From positions 111,935 to 175,934 of the forward strand of contig NZ_JAIRBA010000004.1 of NCBI RefSeq assembly GCF_022008365.1: a stretch of 64,000 nucleotides of DNA. Reading direction: 5' to 3'. This document shows, one piece after another, positions 1-9,302 of this stretch. Source of the DNA: Aequorivita vitellina (lineage in GTDB: Bacteria > Bacteroidota > Bacteroidia > Flavobacteriales > Flavobacteriaceae). Position numbers and translations under genes: made by a program. The notes below the pieces were generated by a model. The model was not told where the DNA came from and searched no databases. It saw nothing but the letters and a program-made list of their open reading frames with translations. The first letter of the stretch is position 1. Each line of letters begins with the position of its first letter.

Positions 1-11
1 AAATATGATAG

Positions 12-1382
12 TTATCCAAAAAGATGATGTACTACATCGTGCACTTTAGCCACCTTTATAATATTTATGTGAAAATTATTCTTTGGAATTTTACAGTATT
101 TTGAAATAACGATGGAGGTAAAACCAAGTTTTTCGGCTTCTAAAATGCGTTGTTCCACCCGGGTTACGGGACGTACTTCGCCTGCCAGACCAACCTCAGC
201 GGCAAAACAGAGGCGTTTGTCTATGGCAATGTCTATATTAGAAGAAAGCACCGCGGCAACTACAGCCAAATCTATTGCGGGGTCGTCAACGGTTATTCCA
301 CCAGTGACGTTTAAAAAAACATCTTTTGCCCCTAGTTTAAAACCTGCGCGTTTTTCTAAAACGGCAAGAATCATATTTAATCGTTTTGCGTTGTAACCCG
401 TGGCGCTTCGTTGCGGTGTGCCATAAACTGCGCTACTTACCAAAGCTTGAATTTCAATCATCAACGGACGCATACCTTCTAAAGTTGCCGAAATTGCGGT
501 GCCGCTTAAATCTTCGTCATTTTTAGAAATTAATATTTCAGAAGGATTTGAAACTTCGCGTAAACCCCTGCCCTGCATTTCGTAGATACCTAATTCGTTG
601 GTGCTTCCAAAGCGGTTTTTATTGGCGCGCAGAATTCTGTAAATATGGTTTCGGTCGCCTTCAAACTGTAAAACCGTATCTACCATATGCTCTAAAATTT
701 TTGGCCCTGCGATGTTTCCATCTTTGGTAATGTGACCAATTAAAATTACTGGAGTTGCGGTTTCCTTTGCAAATTTTATAAGTTCGGCGGTAGTTTCACG
801 AATTTGCGAAATGCTTCCTGCAGTGCTTTCAATATAGTCTGTGTGTAGCGTTTGGATGGAATCTATCACCACAATATCTGGTTCAATTTCCGCAATATTT
901 CTAAAAATGTTCTGTGTTTTGGTTTCGGTTAAAATGTAGCAATTTTCAGCAATAGGCTGAATACGTTCGGCCCGCATTTTAATTTGTTGCGCACTTTCTT
1001 CACCCGAAACGTAAAGCGTTTTATAAGGCAGCTGAAGTGCAATCTGGAGCATTAACGTACTTTTCCCGATGCCTGGTTCTCCGCCTAAAAGTGTTAACGA
1101 GCCCGGAACTAATCCGCCGCCCAAAACCCTGTTTAGTTCGTTGTTCTTTGTATTGAGCCGTGCTTCGGCTTGGGTAGAAATTTCAGAAATACGTTGTGGT
1201 TTTGCGGTTCGGCTGCGTTCGGTTAACGGCGAATCATGGGTTTTCCAACTCACCTTTTCGGCTTTTTGAATTACCTCTTCGGCAATGGTATTCCATTCTT
1301 TACAGGCGTTGCACTGCCCTTGCCACTTAGCATATTGGGCGCCACAGTTTTGACAGAAAAATGTTGTTTTAGTTTTAGCCAT
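12..1382 (-). CDS. radA: DNA repair protein RadA
   Basis: RadA (Sms) is a cytoplasmic RecA-like ATPase that helps branch migration and processing of recombination intermediates. The 456-residue length is normal for the family. An N-terminal zinc finger is visible at C10, C13, C24 and C27. The Walker A motif GGEPGIGKST lies at residues 100-109, followed by the RadA-specific KNRFG motif near residue 255 and a C-terminal Lon-like domain. The gene is complete, with its stop 12 bp from the left edge. It is transcribed away from the divergent histidine kinase gene; the 46-bp spacer between the two starts must hold both promoters. Confidence 0.97.
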   Translation of the reverse strand: MAKTKTTFFCQNCGAQYAKWQGQCNACKEWNTIAEEVIQKAEKVSWKTHDSPLTERSRTAKPQRISEISTQAEARLNTKNNELNRVLGGGLVPGSLTLLGGEPGIGKSTLMLQIALQLPYKTLYVSGEESAQQIKMRAERIQPIAENCYILTETKTQNIFRNIAEIEPDIVVIDSIQTLHTDYIESTAGSISQIRETTAELIKFAKETATPVILIGHITKDGNIAGPKILEHMVDTVLQFEGDRNHIYRILRANKNRFGSTNELGIYEMQGRGLREVSNPSEILISKNDEDLSGTAISATLEGMRPLMIEIQALVSSAVYGTPQRSATGYNAKRLNMILAVLEKRAGFKLGAKDVFLNVTGGITVDDPAIDLAVVAAVLSSNIDIAIDKRLCFAAEVGLAGEVRPVTRVEQRILEAEKLGFTSIVISKYCKIPKNNFHINIIKVAKVHDVVHHLFG

Positions 1383-1428
1383 AATAGTTCGGCTAAATTA
1401 AATATATTTACGGTAGAAACTTCGCTAA

Positions 1429-4290
1429 ATGATACGCTTATTCCTCACATTATTATTTGTGTGTGTTTGCTCAATGCATGCAACCGCTCAGCGATATCAA
1501 TTTAAAAAATACAAAATAGAGGAAGGCCTTATAAACAATGAGACTTTTGCAATTCTACAAGCTAAAGACGACCGAATTTGGATAAGTACCACCGCTGGAT
1601 TAAGTAGCTTTAGCGGAACCACTTTTAAAAATTACGCTACCGAAGACGGGCTCGCCTCAAATATTATTTTTAGTCTTTTTGAAGATTCAAAAGGTCGTAT
1701 TTGGGCAGGCACCTTAGATAAAGGTGTGAGCATAATTGATGCTGGTAAAATTACTAATCCAAAGGGTATAGATTTTAATGAACTTGGTGCGGCAACTGCT
1801 ATACTTGAAGCGGCAGACGGCACTATTTATATTTTTTTTATAGAAGGATTTGCCAGTTATAAAAATGGCAAATTGGAGCTTTTGTTCAAAAACAGTGCAG
1901 GAAATAAATTTTCGGGAATACAAAAAGCTGCGTGGTTTGATACAAATACTATTTATCTAGCTTCCACAGACCACGGTATTTATAAACTCACTTTAAATCC
2001 GTTAAAAATTGAAAATGTTTTTAGCGAAAAGCACGGCATTAATAATATTTGTTATTCGGTATTAGTAGATCGTGCTAAAAATGTTTGGGTAGGCGCTTAT
2101 GGCGAACTCTATAAAATAACAGATGGCCAACTTTTTATATACAAATTCAATCCTGAAGATTTTGACAAAAACCGCATTTATGGAATTTTAGAAGAAAATG
2201 AAAATGAATTGTTTTTAAGTTTTGAGGGGAATGGTTTTGGTATTTTTAATAAAAAAACAGGCCATTTAAAAATAATAAATGAAGCACAGGGTCTGCCTTC
2301 TAAATATATTTACCAAACCATTAAAGATTCTGAAGGCAACCACTGGATGACCTCTTATGGCGAAGGGATTATTCGGTTTAGAGACACCGCCTATAAAATT
2401 TATGATGACAGTCAAGGTGTAATAGCGGTTAACGACATAGTGGAATGGAAAGGAGAAATAGTTATCGCTACGAATAATGGTGTTGCTATTATTGACGAGA
2501 AAAAAAACATTCGCCAAATAACCAAAAATGGCTCAATAAAAAATCTATTTGTCACTGCAGAAGACAACCTATTGTATAACACAGGCAATGCAGTTTATGA
2601 ACATGCTGCGAGTAAATCAAGTTCAAATCTCGTTGATGAAGGCGACTACAATTTAATTTATAAAGACCGCAACAACACCCTTCTATTTGAAACAGACAGA
2701 ATAAAAGTTCTTTCAAAAGATTCTATTTTTTACATAAAATCTAAAAAATCGATTGGCATTGAAGCTATTGGCGATCGCTATTTGCTTTGTAAAATAAGTG
2801 GATTGTACCAAATTAAGAATAATAAATTAGATATAATTCCGGGCTTAGACCCCAAAGAGCATAGCGATTTTAGAAGCATTGCCTCAATTGGAGCCAACGA
2901 AATTATCGCCGGCAGTGAAAAAAATCTATACTACATACGCCTTGAAAATAACCATTTTAAAATACAAACCTTTAGCTTGAGTCGTTTCGCTGGTTTAAAA
3001 TATTTTCGCGCCTTAGAAATAGATGGAAACGATTTATGGTTGGCAGGCAGAGCGTTATTAGTTAAAGTAAATCTGGAATCTTTATTAAAAAAAGATACCA
3101 TAATAGCGAAATATTACAACACTACACCGCATTTTTTAGAAAACGACATAGATTATAATTCACTTCTTATTACACAGAACAAAACAGTTTTGGCTTCGTC
3201 GTTAAATGGAATAATAGCCTTTAATGAAAACAATTTTATACCCAATAAAAAGCCCCCAAAGTTAAATCTAGCGGAAATTCACTTATTTTCAGAACCGTTT
3301 AACGATAGTATCTACCGAACAGAAAATGGCGTTGTTTTACCATACCAAAAAAACTATTTAAGTTTTTCAATGGAAGCCATTACATTCACCAATCCCGAAA
3401 AAACGAAGTATAAATACCGAATGAAAGGACTTCGTGATGAAAACAATTGGTCTGATTCAACAACAAACCCGAACGTAGTTTTCTCGTACTTACCTCCAGG
3501 CAATTACACTTTTGAATTTACAGCAAACAACGGCGATGGTGTTTGGCAACCTCAGCCATATCAATATTCATTTACAATTAAGGTTCCATTCTGGAAGACC
3601 TGGTTTTTTTGGGTTACTATCGTCTCTCTTATTACGGTAGGGGTATTCACTTTTTTCTATTACCGCAGTAAAATAGAACGCAAACGAAACGAAATTTACA
3701 CACACAATTTAATCAAAGCCCAGGAGCAAGAACGCACCAGAGTTGCCCGAGAGCTTCACGACAGTGTTGGGCAAAAACTCATGCTTCTTACCAAGAAAAC
3801 TAAAAATATTGAAAACAAAGAAATGGAGGTTTTAGCTACAAATACTTTAGACGAATTGCGCGCGATATCTAGAGGTCTTCATCCTTCCACATTAGAGCGT
3901 TTAGGACCAACCGCTGCTATTAAAAATATGATTAATGAAGTAGATGCAAATACAAATATTTTTTTCACCCATCAAATTGAAGATATAGACAATTTAATAA
4001 GCAAAGAAGCCTCCTTACATTTGTACAGGATAATTCAAGAAGTGCTCAATAACATGGTTAAACATGCCGAAGCAAAAGCTGGTTCCGTAACTATTGAAAA
4101 AAGAAATAATACCATTGAAACAATAATTGCCGACAACGGCAAGGGTTTTGAAATTGCCGAAAAGGTAAAAACCAATGTAAGTTTAGGAATGAAAACATTA
4201 AGGGAACGCGCAAAGATTTTAAATTCAAAGATTGAAATTAAAAGCCAAATAAATAAAGGCACACAAATAACCCTAACAATTCCACTATAA
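1429..4290 (+). CDS. Two-component sensor histidine kinase, periplasmic propeller type
   Basis: This is a membrane sensor kinase of 953 residues. A signal peptide (residues 1-21) is followed by about 700 residues of two-component-regulator-propeller (Reg_prop) repeats. A Y_Y_Y domain follows at about 650-725, then one membrane helix at about 732-752. The cytoplasmic part has a HisKA_3 dimerisation domain with the phospho-acceptor H777 in ARELHDSVGQ, and a HATPase_c domain with N and G boxes (ADNGKGF). HisKA_3 kinases are NarL/DesK-like and pair with LuxR-type regulators, which is exactly the next gene. The TAA stop abuts the ATG of that gene, so the two are co-translated. The ligand is not deducible; Reg_prop sensors often respond to sugars or envelope signals. 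Confidence 0.93.
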   Translation: MIRLFLTLLFVCVCSMHATAQRYQFKKYKIEEGLINNETFAILQAKDDRIWISTTAGLSSFSGTTFKNYATEDGLASNIIFSLFEDSKGRIWAGTLDKGVSIIDAGKITNPKGIDFNELGAATAILEAADGTIYIFFIEGFASYKNGKLELLFKNSAGNKFSGIQKAAWFDTNTIYLASTDHGIYKLTLNPLKIENVFSEKHGINNICYSVLVDRAKNVWVGAYGELYKITDGQLFIYKFNPEDFDKNRIYGILEENENELFLSFEGNGFGIFNKKTGHLKIINEAQGLPSKYIYQTIKDSEGNHWMTSYGEGIIRFRDTAYKIYDDSQGVIAVNDIVEWKGEIVIATNNGVAIIDEKKNIRQITKNGSIKNLFVTAEDNLLYNTGNAVYEHAASKSSSNLVDEGDYNLIYKDRNNTLLFETDRIKVLSKDSIFYIKSKKSIGIEAIGDRYLLCKISGLYQIKNNKLDIIPGLDPKEHSDFRSIASIGANEIIAGSEKNLYYIRLENNHFKIQTFSLSRFAGLKYFRALEIDGNDLWLAGRALLVKVNLESLLKKDTIIAKYYNTTPHFLENDIDYNSLLITQNKTVLASSLNGIIAFNENNFIPNKKPPKLNLAEIHLFSEPFNDSIYRTENGVVLPYQKNYLSFSMEAITFTNPEKTKYKYRMKGLRDENNWSDSTTNPNVVFSYLPPGNYTFEFTANNGDGVWQPQPYQYSFTIKVPFWKTWFFWVTIVSLITVGVFTFFYYRSKIERKRNEIYTHNLIKAQEQERTRVARELHDSVGQKLMLLTKKTKNIENKEMEVLATNTLDELRAISRGLHPSTLERLGPTAAIKNMINEVDANTNIFFTHQIEDIDNLISKEASLHLYRIIQEVLNNMVKHAEAKAGSVTIEKRNNTIETIIADNGKGFEIAEKVKTNVSLGMKTLRERAKILNSKIEIKSQINKGTQITLTIPL

Positions 4291-4944
4291 ATGATTGAAA
4301 AAAGTAATATCTCCATTGTTATCGCAGATGACCACCCTATGATTTTAAAAGGACTCTACGACGAACTTTTAGACAATAATTATAATGTTGTAGGTCAAGC
4401 TACAGACGGGATGCAAGCTTTAGAAAAGATTTTAGTCCATAATCCCACCCTCGCATTGTTGGATATTGACATGCCAATTTTAACCGGCTTCGACGTAATT
4501 AAAATGGCGAAGCAAAAAGAAGTAGCAACCAAGTTTATTGTTCTTTCCTTTCATAAGGAAACCGAATATATATCGCAAGCCCGGGCACTTCAAATTAGTG
4601 GGTATTTATTAAAAGAAGATTCTTTTTCAGAGGTCGAAATGTGCTTTCAACGTGTGTTAAAAAATGAAACGTACTTTAGCCGCTCCTTTGAAGCGACCTC
4701 ACTGGAAATTGTTTCAGAAGATTTACGAAGAATGAAGAATTTAACTTCATCAGAAAAAATAATTTTAAAACTGGTGTCGCAACAATTAAGCAGTAGCGAA
4801 ATTGCCGAAAAGTTATTTATTTCTGTGCGCACCGTAGAAAAACACAGAAGCAATATTATAATGAAATTAGATATTGATAATACAGTTTCAAATGCGCTCA
4901 ATACTTGGGCGTATGAACATAGGTTTATTATAAAAGAACTTTAA
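4291..4944 (+). CDS. LuxR/NarL-family response regulator
   Basis: This is the cytoplasmic partner of the upstream kinase, with 217 residues. The receiver domain (about 8-125) carries the acidic pair in IADDHP, the phospho-acceptor D58 in LLDIDMP, and a conserved Lys in LLKEDS. A C-terminal GerE helix-turn-helix (about 150-210) contains SSEIAEKLFISVRTVEKHRS, typical of NarL/FixJ regulators. The start codon directly follows the stop of the kinase gene. The stop lies one base from the stop of the convergent esterase-like gene, with no obvious terminator between them. Target genes cannot be read from the sequence. Confidence 0.93.
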   Translation: MIEKSNISIVIADDHPMILKGLYDELLDNNYNVVGQATDGMQALEKILVHNPTLALLDIDMPILTGFDVIKMAKQKEVATKFIVLSFHKETEYISQARALQISGYLLKEDSFSEVEMCFQRVLKNETYFSRSFEATSLEIVSEDLRRMKNLTSSEKIILKLVSQQLSSSEIAEKLFISVRTVEKHRSNIIMKLDIDNTVSNALNTWAYEHRFIIKEL

Positions 4945-4945
4945 T

Positions 4946-6094
4946 TTAATAGCCAAAATCGCGTTTTATTTTATCTGCTCGGTCTAGTAGTATATCTATT
5001 GTAATAAAATCTACTTCTTGTTTATCAAAAGCTCCCTGAAATATTTTCATCGCTTTTTTTGGTTCGCCAGTCTCTTCGTAATAACGGCCAAGGTAGTAAT
5101 CGCCAAGTACGGTTTCTGAGTATTGTTTTTTGGCTAAAGTGGCTATTTCGCGTAATGATTCCCACTGTTTTAATTTTTCTGAAGCTGTAGCCGTGGCAAT
5201 AAAATCGTTAACCCGAATGTTGTTAGTTATTCCAAAAAGATCTTCAATAACCTTGTATTTGTCTAAAAGATATTGGCTAACCGGAGTTTTTAATTTTAAT
5301 AAAACTTCAGAATATTCCTTTTTGCTGATGGGCCTATAGACCGAAAATATTTTTTCAAGTGCATTTGGAATGCCTCGTCCACCTAATGAATAATGTGTTG
5401 CACCTTCAAAATTATCGTAATAGTAACTAAATGAATTGCTCTTTAAAGGGCTCAAGTTTTTGTTCAATTCTTCTGCCGATTCCATCAAACCTTTAATATC
5501 GTCGGTTCCTGTGGCCAAATAGTAAAATATTTTTTGTTGTACTTGCGGAATGCGTTCTACCAGTCGCTGCTCCATCATAGGTGCCAAATCTGGACTTAAA
5601 TTTATATAACCATTTAGTAACGGTGGATCTTTAAAGAGGTAATAGTTTAAAAAATTAGCCGTAAAATCGTGTCCAACACCAATAATAAATTTAGCTGTGC
5701 GGTATTTTTTGTCGATATACGGAATTAATTCCAACCCAATAAATTCGAAAAAACGTGACCCCTTATCGTCCGGAAAAAATGTTTGGTCGTCGTAAGCACA
5801 ATCAAAATAACGCGAATCGCCCTGCATAACGCCCACAACTATAGATTCTGGCATGTCTTCCCAATAACTGAAATAATCTACATTTCCTGCCACTGGCTCA
5901 AATAGATAATCTGCATCTAGCACCAGTACAATAGGATATTTTTTATCTACGTTCGTATCGTAATTTCGAGGAAGTTGAATCTTCAATCTTCGTGATTGGT
6001 CGAGTCTGGTAGAGTTGAATTCTTCGTAAATAATTTGTGAAAATGAAACATTACAGAACAGTACTCCTACCACCAATAAAAAAATATTTTTCAT
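4946..6094 (-). CDS. Secreted esterase-like protein, catalytic Ser replaced
   Basis: This is a 382-residue exported protein. The signal peptide (about 1-19, ending VSFSQ) is followed by an alpha/beta-hydrolase domain of the Esterase_D/Fes-like group (PIVLVLDADYLF and similar), and the last 60 residues look like a TPR. In active relatives the nucleophile elbow is GHSxGG. Here the matching stretch is GVGHDFTANF, so Asp143 sits where the catalytic Ser should be and the following glycines are lost. The protein is therefore probably not a conventional serine esterase. It may be a binding protein or use other chemistry. It is a single gene, convergent with the response regulator. Confidence 0.75.
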   Translation of the reverse strand: MKNIFLLVVGVLFCNVSFSQIIYEEFNSTRLDQSRRLKIQLPRNYDTNVDKKYPIVLVLDADYLFEPVAGNVDYFSYWEDMPESIVVGVMQGDSRYFDCAYDDQTFFPDDKGSRFFEFIGLELIPYIDKKYRTAKFIIGVGHDFTANFLNYYLFKDPPLLNGYINLSPDLAPMMEQRLVERIPQVQQKIFYYLATGTDDIKGLMESAEELNKNLSPLKSNSFSYYYDNFEGATHYSLGGRGIPNALEKIFSVYRPISKKEYSEVLLKLKTPVSQYLLDKYKVIEDLFGITNNIRVNDFIATATASEKLKQWESLREIATLAKKQYSETVLGDYYLGRYYEETGEPKKAMKIFQGAFDKQEVDFITIDILLDRADKIKRDFGY

Positions 6095-6180
6095 CGCTCT
6101 AATTTTTTTTGAATTTCGAGGAAAGGTATGAAATTTTGAAATTGTAAAATTTCTGAAGTGAAAATATTATTTCAAAAAGA

Positions 6181-7152
6181 TTATAATTTAAGTCGTTTTC
6201 GATTATAAATAGGAAGCATTACCAGCGAAATCACCCCGAAGAAAACGATTGAGCTAATATTGGAAATCCAAACAATCCAACCCACCGCAACACCCACAGT
6301 TGTGGCCACCCCAAAAATGGCCAAAACACCAGCGATGGCAGCCGGATAGGTGCCAAAACCACTATTTGTAAATGCGAAAGTAAAACTACCTACCACAAAC
6401 GCAATAATAATAGTGTCTAATTGAATGTGGGCAGTTTCGGGCAAAGCATGCATTGCTGTATAAAAAGAAAGTAAGTACAATCCCCAAATTATGAAAGAAT
6501 GCAATAAAAAAGCACCCTTTTTGCGCATTTTCAGAATACTAAAAACGCCGTCTTTTAGGCCTATTACAAAGTTTTTCAACTTTCTGTTAATATTCGATTT
6601 TGAAAATTTAACGTACAGCGGAATACTTATCGCGCCAAAAATAATTCCGAAAATAACAATGTATAAAAGTGAAGAGGGTATGCTACCTACCACAAAATCA
6701 TAAAGCACATCAAATTTAATTGTCAAGGCCAAAGCAGTAAATAAAAGCAGAAATATTAAATCTACGATTCTTTCAGAAATAATGGTTCCAAATCCCTTTT
6801 GAAATGGTACGCCTTCGTATTTATCTAAAATTATACCCCTCGAAAATTCGCCACTTTTCGGAATAAAAATGTTCATTAAATAAGCTACCGAAACAGCCAT
6901 AAAATTATTGGCTATTTTAGTGCGGTACCCCAATGGTTCTAACATAAAACTCCATCGGTAAGAACGCGAAATATGACTTAAAACACTGAGCGCTACCGAT
7001 AGCAACACAAAGCCATAATTAGCATCTGTAAAATATTTTTGTGTTTCGGCAAGTTGTTGTGGCGTGAAAGATTGATAAATATACCAAATAAGAAAAACCC
7101 CCAAACCTAGCGGAACGGTTATCTGTAAAAACTTTGAAAGGGAGCGGCTCAA
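6181..7152 (-). CDS. LPG-synthase-TM/UPF0104 flippase-like membrane protein
   Basis: This is an inner-membrane protein of 323 residues with about eight hydrophobic helices, matching the lysylphosphatidylglycerol synthase transmembrane (MprF N-domain-like, UPF0104) family. Only the membrane part is present; there is no C-terminal synthetase domain. Such proteins are thought to move lipids or glycolipids, but the substrate here is unknown. An ATG at 7257 would overlap panD by over 100 bp and encode a hydrophilic leader unlike the family. A TTG at 7152, two bases after the panD stop, gives an N-terminus LSRSLSKFLQITVPLG that fits, so I chose it. The gene is translationally coupled behind panC-panD. 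Confidence 0.82.
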   Translation of the reverse strand: MSRSLSKFLQITVPLGLGVFLIWYIYQSFTPQQLAETQKYFTDANYGFVLLSVALSVLSHISRSYRWSFMLEPLGYRTKIANNFMAVSVAYLMNIFIPKSGEFSRGIILDKYEGVPFQKGFGTIISERIVDLIFLLLFTALALTIKFDVLYDFVVGSIPSSLLYIVIFGIIFGAISIPLYVKFSKSNINRKLKNFVIGLKDGVFSILKMRKKGAFLLHSFIIWGLYLLSFYTAMHALPETAHIQLDTIIIAFVVGSFTFAFTNSGFGTYPAAIAGVLAIFGVATTVGVAVGWIVWISNISSIVFFGVISLVMLPIYNRKRLKL

Positions 7153-7153
7153 A

Positions 7154-7504
7154 TTAGCGAAGTAAGTTTGTTTCTTCGTTCGGAAAAACCAAAGCGGGTT
7201 TAAAAACTTTTGCTTCTTCAATTTCCATAATTGCGTAAGTAATAAGTATAAGCACATCGCCTGGCGCTACGCGTCTTGCTGCGGCACCGTTTAGTGTGAT
7301 TTCGCCACTATTTCGTGGGCCGGGAATGGCGTATGTCTCTAGTCTTTCGCCATTGTTATTATTAACTATTTGAACTTTTTCGCCTTCAATAATGTTGGCA
7401 GCGTCCATTAAATCTTCGTCAATAGTAATGCTGCCAATATAATTTAAATCGGCGCCAGTAACTTTTACTCTATGGATTTTAGATTTTACTACGTGTATTT
7501 GCAT
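7154..7504 (-). CDS. panD: Aspartate 1-decarboxylase
   Basis: PanD makes beta-alanine from L-aspartate for pantothenate and coenzyme A synthesis. The 116-residue length is typical. The self-cleavage site Gly24-Ser25 is present in YIGSITID; cleavage generates the pyruvoyl cofactor at Ser25. Other family landmarks are the Tyr in ETYAIPGPR and the NGAAAR segment. It sits 12 bp downstream of panC in the same operon, so beta-alanine production and its condensation with pantoate are made together. Confidence 0.97.
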   Translation of the reverse strand: MQIHVVKSKIHRVKVTGADLNYIGSITIDEDLMDAANIIEGEKVQIVNNNNGERLETYAIPGPRNSGEITLNGAAARRVAPGDVLILITYAIMEIEEAKVFKPALVFPNEETNLLR

Positions 7505-7516
7505 GGTGCAAAGATA

Positions 7517-8362
7517 TTAATTTAATGAGATATTGTCTATCAGCCTAACTTTGCCCGCAAACACTGCCACAAAAGCCCTGTATTTTGATTTAGAATTTTT
7601 GTGTGTTGCGGTTTTAAGTGTTTCTTCGTCGGCGATTTCAAAATATTCTAATTTTAAATTTGGGTTTTGCAAAAATCGTTCCGCAACCATAGCATTTAAA
7701 TCTGTTATTGATGTTGACGCAAACTTTTGTTGCACTTCTTTTAATATTTTATAAATAACTGCGGCTTCGTCAAATTGTGTTTCGCTTAGTCGTTTGTTAC
7801 GCGAACTCATTGCAAGTCCGTTTTCTTCTCTTAAAATTGGGCATCCCACTATTTTTACGGGAAGCTCTTCAATAGTTACCAATTTTTTTACAATCTGTAA
7901 TTGCTGGAAATCCTTTTCGCCAAAATAGGCAGTATCTGGCTTTACAATTTTTAAAAGCTTGCTAACAACTGTACCAACTCCGTCAAAATGTCCTTTTCTG
8001 TGTTTGCCTTCCATTTCGTTTTCAAGATTGCCGAAATTATATTTTTTTGCAGTTATAGCATCTTCATATAAATCTGAAATCTCTGGGAAATACACAATTA
8101 TTTCACCTTTTACACTTTTTAATAACGAAATATCATCGTCAGGCGTACGTGGATATTTTTTAAGATCGGCCTGATTATTAAACTGAGTTGGGTTTACAAA
8201 AATGCTAACAACCACAAGGCTGTTTTCTTCTAAAGCCTTATTAACCAAAGACATATGCCCGTTGTGTAATGCGCCCATTGTTGGCACAAAGCCTATTTTG
8301 TCATTTTTTTTTATTGAAGACAAGGCTTGCACCAAGGTTTCTTTCTGGGTATGTATTACCAT
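7517..8362 (-). CDS. panC: Pantothenate synthetase
   Basis: PanC condenses pantoate with beta-alanine using ATP in the cytoplasm. The protein has 281 residues, which is normal. The N-terminal GFVPTMGALHNGHMSL contains the HIGH-like ATP-binding motif. FVNPTQF, the FGEKDFQQ loop and the SSRN signature (GLAMSSRNKRL) are all present. It is first in the panC-panD-flippase operon. A TAATTTTG promoter element lies about 20 bp upstream, on the strand opposite the divergent starch-synthase-like gene. Confidence 0.97.
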   Translation of the reverse strand: MVIHTQKETLVQALSSIKKNDKIGFVPTMGALHNGHMSLVNKALEENSLVVVSIFVNPTQFNNQADLKKYPRTPDDDISLLKSVKGEIIVYFPEISDLYEDAITAKKYNFGNLENEMEGKHRKGHFDGVGTVVSKLLKIVKPDTAYFGEKDFQQLQIVKKLVTIEELPVKIVGCPILREENGLAMSSRNKRLSETQFDEAAVIYKILKEVQQKFASTSITDLNAMVAERFLQNPNLKLEYFEIADEETLKTATHKNSKSKYRAFVAVFAGKVRLIDNISLN

Positions 8363-8381
8363 AAAATTGGTTTAAGAGCGG

Positions 8382-8389
8382 GCAAAATT
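8382..8389 (-). promoter_or_regulatory. panC promoter, -7 element
   Basis: The octamer TAATTTTG, read on the minus strand, matches the Bacteroidota -7 consensus TAnnTTTG and lies 20 bp before the panC ATG. No good -33 TTTG partner is visible at the usual distance. Confidence 0.55.
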
Positions 8390-8421
8390 AATATATTAAA
8401 GACAATCTACATAAATTTTCG

Positions 8422-8429
8422 TAATTTTG
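8422..8429 (+). promoter_or_regulatory. Promoter -7 element of starch-synthase-like gene
   Basis: TAATTTTG fits TAnnTTTG. It is 63 bp before the ATG at 8493, giving a leader that contains the hairpin TGCCTC/GAGGCA at 8442-8462. Divergent from the panC promoter. Confidence 0.55.
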
Positions 8430-8441
8430 CGTGTTTTTAAA

Positions 8442-8462
8442 TGCCTCGATGCTATTGAGGCA
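8442..8462 (+). promoter_or_regulatory. Leader hairpin upstream of starch-synthase-like gene
   Basis: TGCCTC at 8442-8447 pairs perfectly with GAGGCA at 8457-8462 around a 9-nt loop. It sits in the 5' leader, 30 bp before the start codon, and has no T-tract, so it is not a terminator. It could be an mRNA-stabilising or regulatory hairpin. Confidence 0.4.
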
Positions 8463-8492
8463 AATTGCAAATAACTTTTAAAAATCTAATAG

Positions 8493-9302
8493 ATGAAAGA
8501 TAAAAGAGTCTTGTATGTGTCTTCAGAGGTAATACCCTATCTTCCCGAGACCGAGATTTCTTCAATGTCGTTTGAAGCTCCCAGAATGATTAACAATAAT
8601 GGCGGACAGATTAGAATCTTTATGCCCCGCTATGGCAATATTAACGAAAGAAGGCACCAATTGCACGAAGTAATTCGACTTTCGGGCATGAATTTGGTGA
8701 TTAACGACCTAGATATGCCCTTAATAATTAAAGTAGCGTCAATCCCAAAAGAGCGCATTCAGGTATATTTTATTGACAATGAAGATTATTTTAAAAGAAA
8801 AGCTACCTATGCCGATGAGGAAGGCAACTTTTATAAAGACAACGACGAACGCGCAATTTTCTTCGCCAAAGGTGTTATTGAAACAGTTAAAAAATTAAAT
8901 TGGGCGCCAGATATAATTCACGTTCACGGTTGGTTGGCTGCTTTTTTGCCATTGTACCTTCGCAATTATTACGGAAACGAACCGTTGTTTGAAAACAGTA
9001 AAATTGTTACCTCTGTGTACAATACCGGTTTTGAAGGTTCGTTAGCTAAAAATACTATTGAAAAAGTTAGGTACGACGCTATTGATGACGATGCAATAAC
9101 AGAACTTGAAGACCCGAGTTATATTAACCTAATGAAGATTGCAATTAAAAATTCAGACGCTGTCATTATCGCTTCTGAAGATATTCCAACAGAACTTGAT
9201 GATTTTATTAACACTATGGACAAACCAGTGTTAAAGTATAATAATATGGAAAATTTTTCGCAAGCATATTTAGATTTTTACAGCTCGAAAGTATTAGAAT
9301 AA
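8493..9302 (+). CDS. Glycogen/starch synthase N-domain-like protein
   Basis: This is a 269-residue cytoplasmic protein resembling only the N-terminal half (GT5 catalytic domain) of glycogen synthase; the usual GlgA has about 470-480 residues and two Rossmann domains. DIIHVHGWLAAFLPLYLR matches the family HVHDW-type segment. The ADP-glucose-binding KxGGL loop expected after SSEVIPY is missing and replaced by LPETEISSM, and the C-terminal nucleotide domain is absent. Glycogen synthesis by this protein alone is therefore doubtful. It lies divergently from panC and upstream of the DUF4270 and glmS genes, an order I recall from other Flavobacteriaceae, so it is a stable family member rather than a fresh truncation. 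Confidence 0.8.
   Translation: MKDKRVLYVSSEVIPYLPETEISSMSFEAPRMINNNGGQIRIFMPRYGNINERRHQLHEVIRLSGMNLVINDLDMPLIIKVASIPKERIQVYFIDNEDYFKRKATYADEEGNFYKDNDERAIFFAKGVIETVKKLNWAPDIIHVHGWLAAFLPLYLRNYYGNEPLFENSKIVTSVYNTGFEGSLAKNTIEKVRYDAIDDDAITELEDPSYINLMKIAIKNSDAVIIASEDIPTELDDFINTMDKPVLKYNNMENFSQAYLDFYSSKVLE

Noticed and set aside
112..396. Long antisense open frames opposite radA and other genes
   Set aside because: They lie entirely within confident genes on the other strand and encode no recognisable protein.
8493..9302. Glycogen synthase gene recently truncated by frameshift
   Set aside because: No remnant of the C-terminal domain follows in any frame and the gene order is typical; it is a short family, not a pseudogene.
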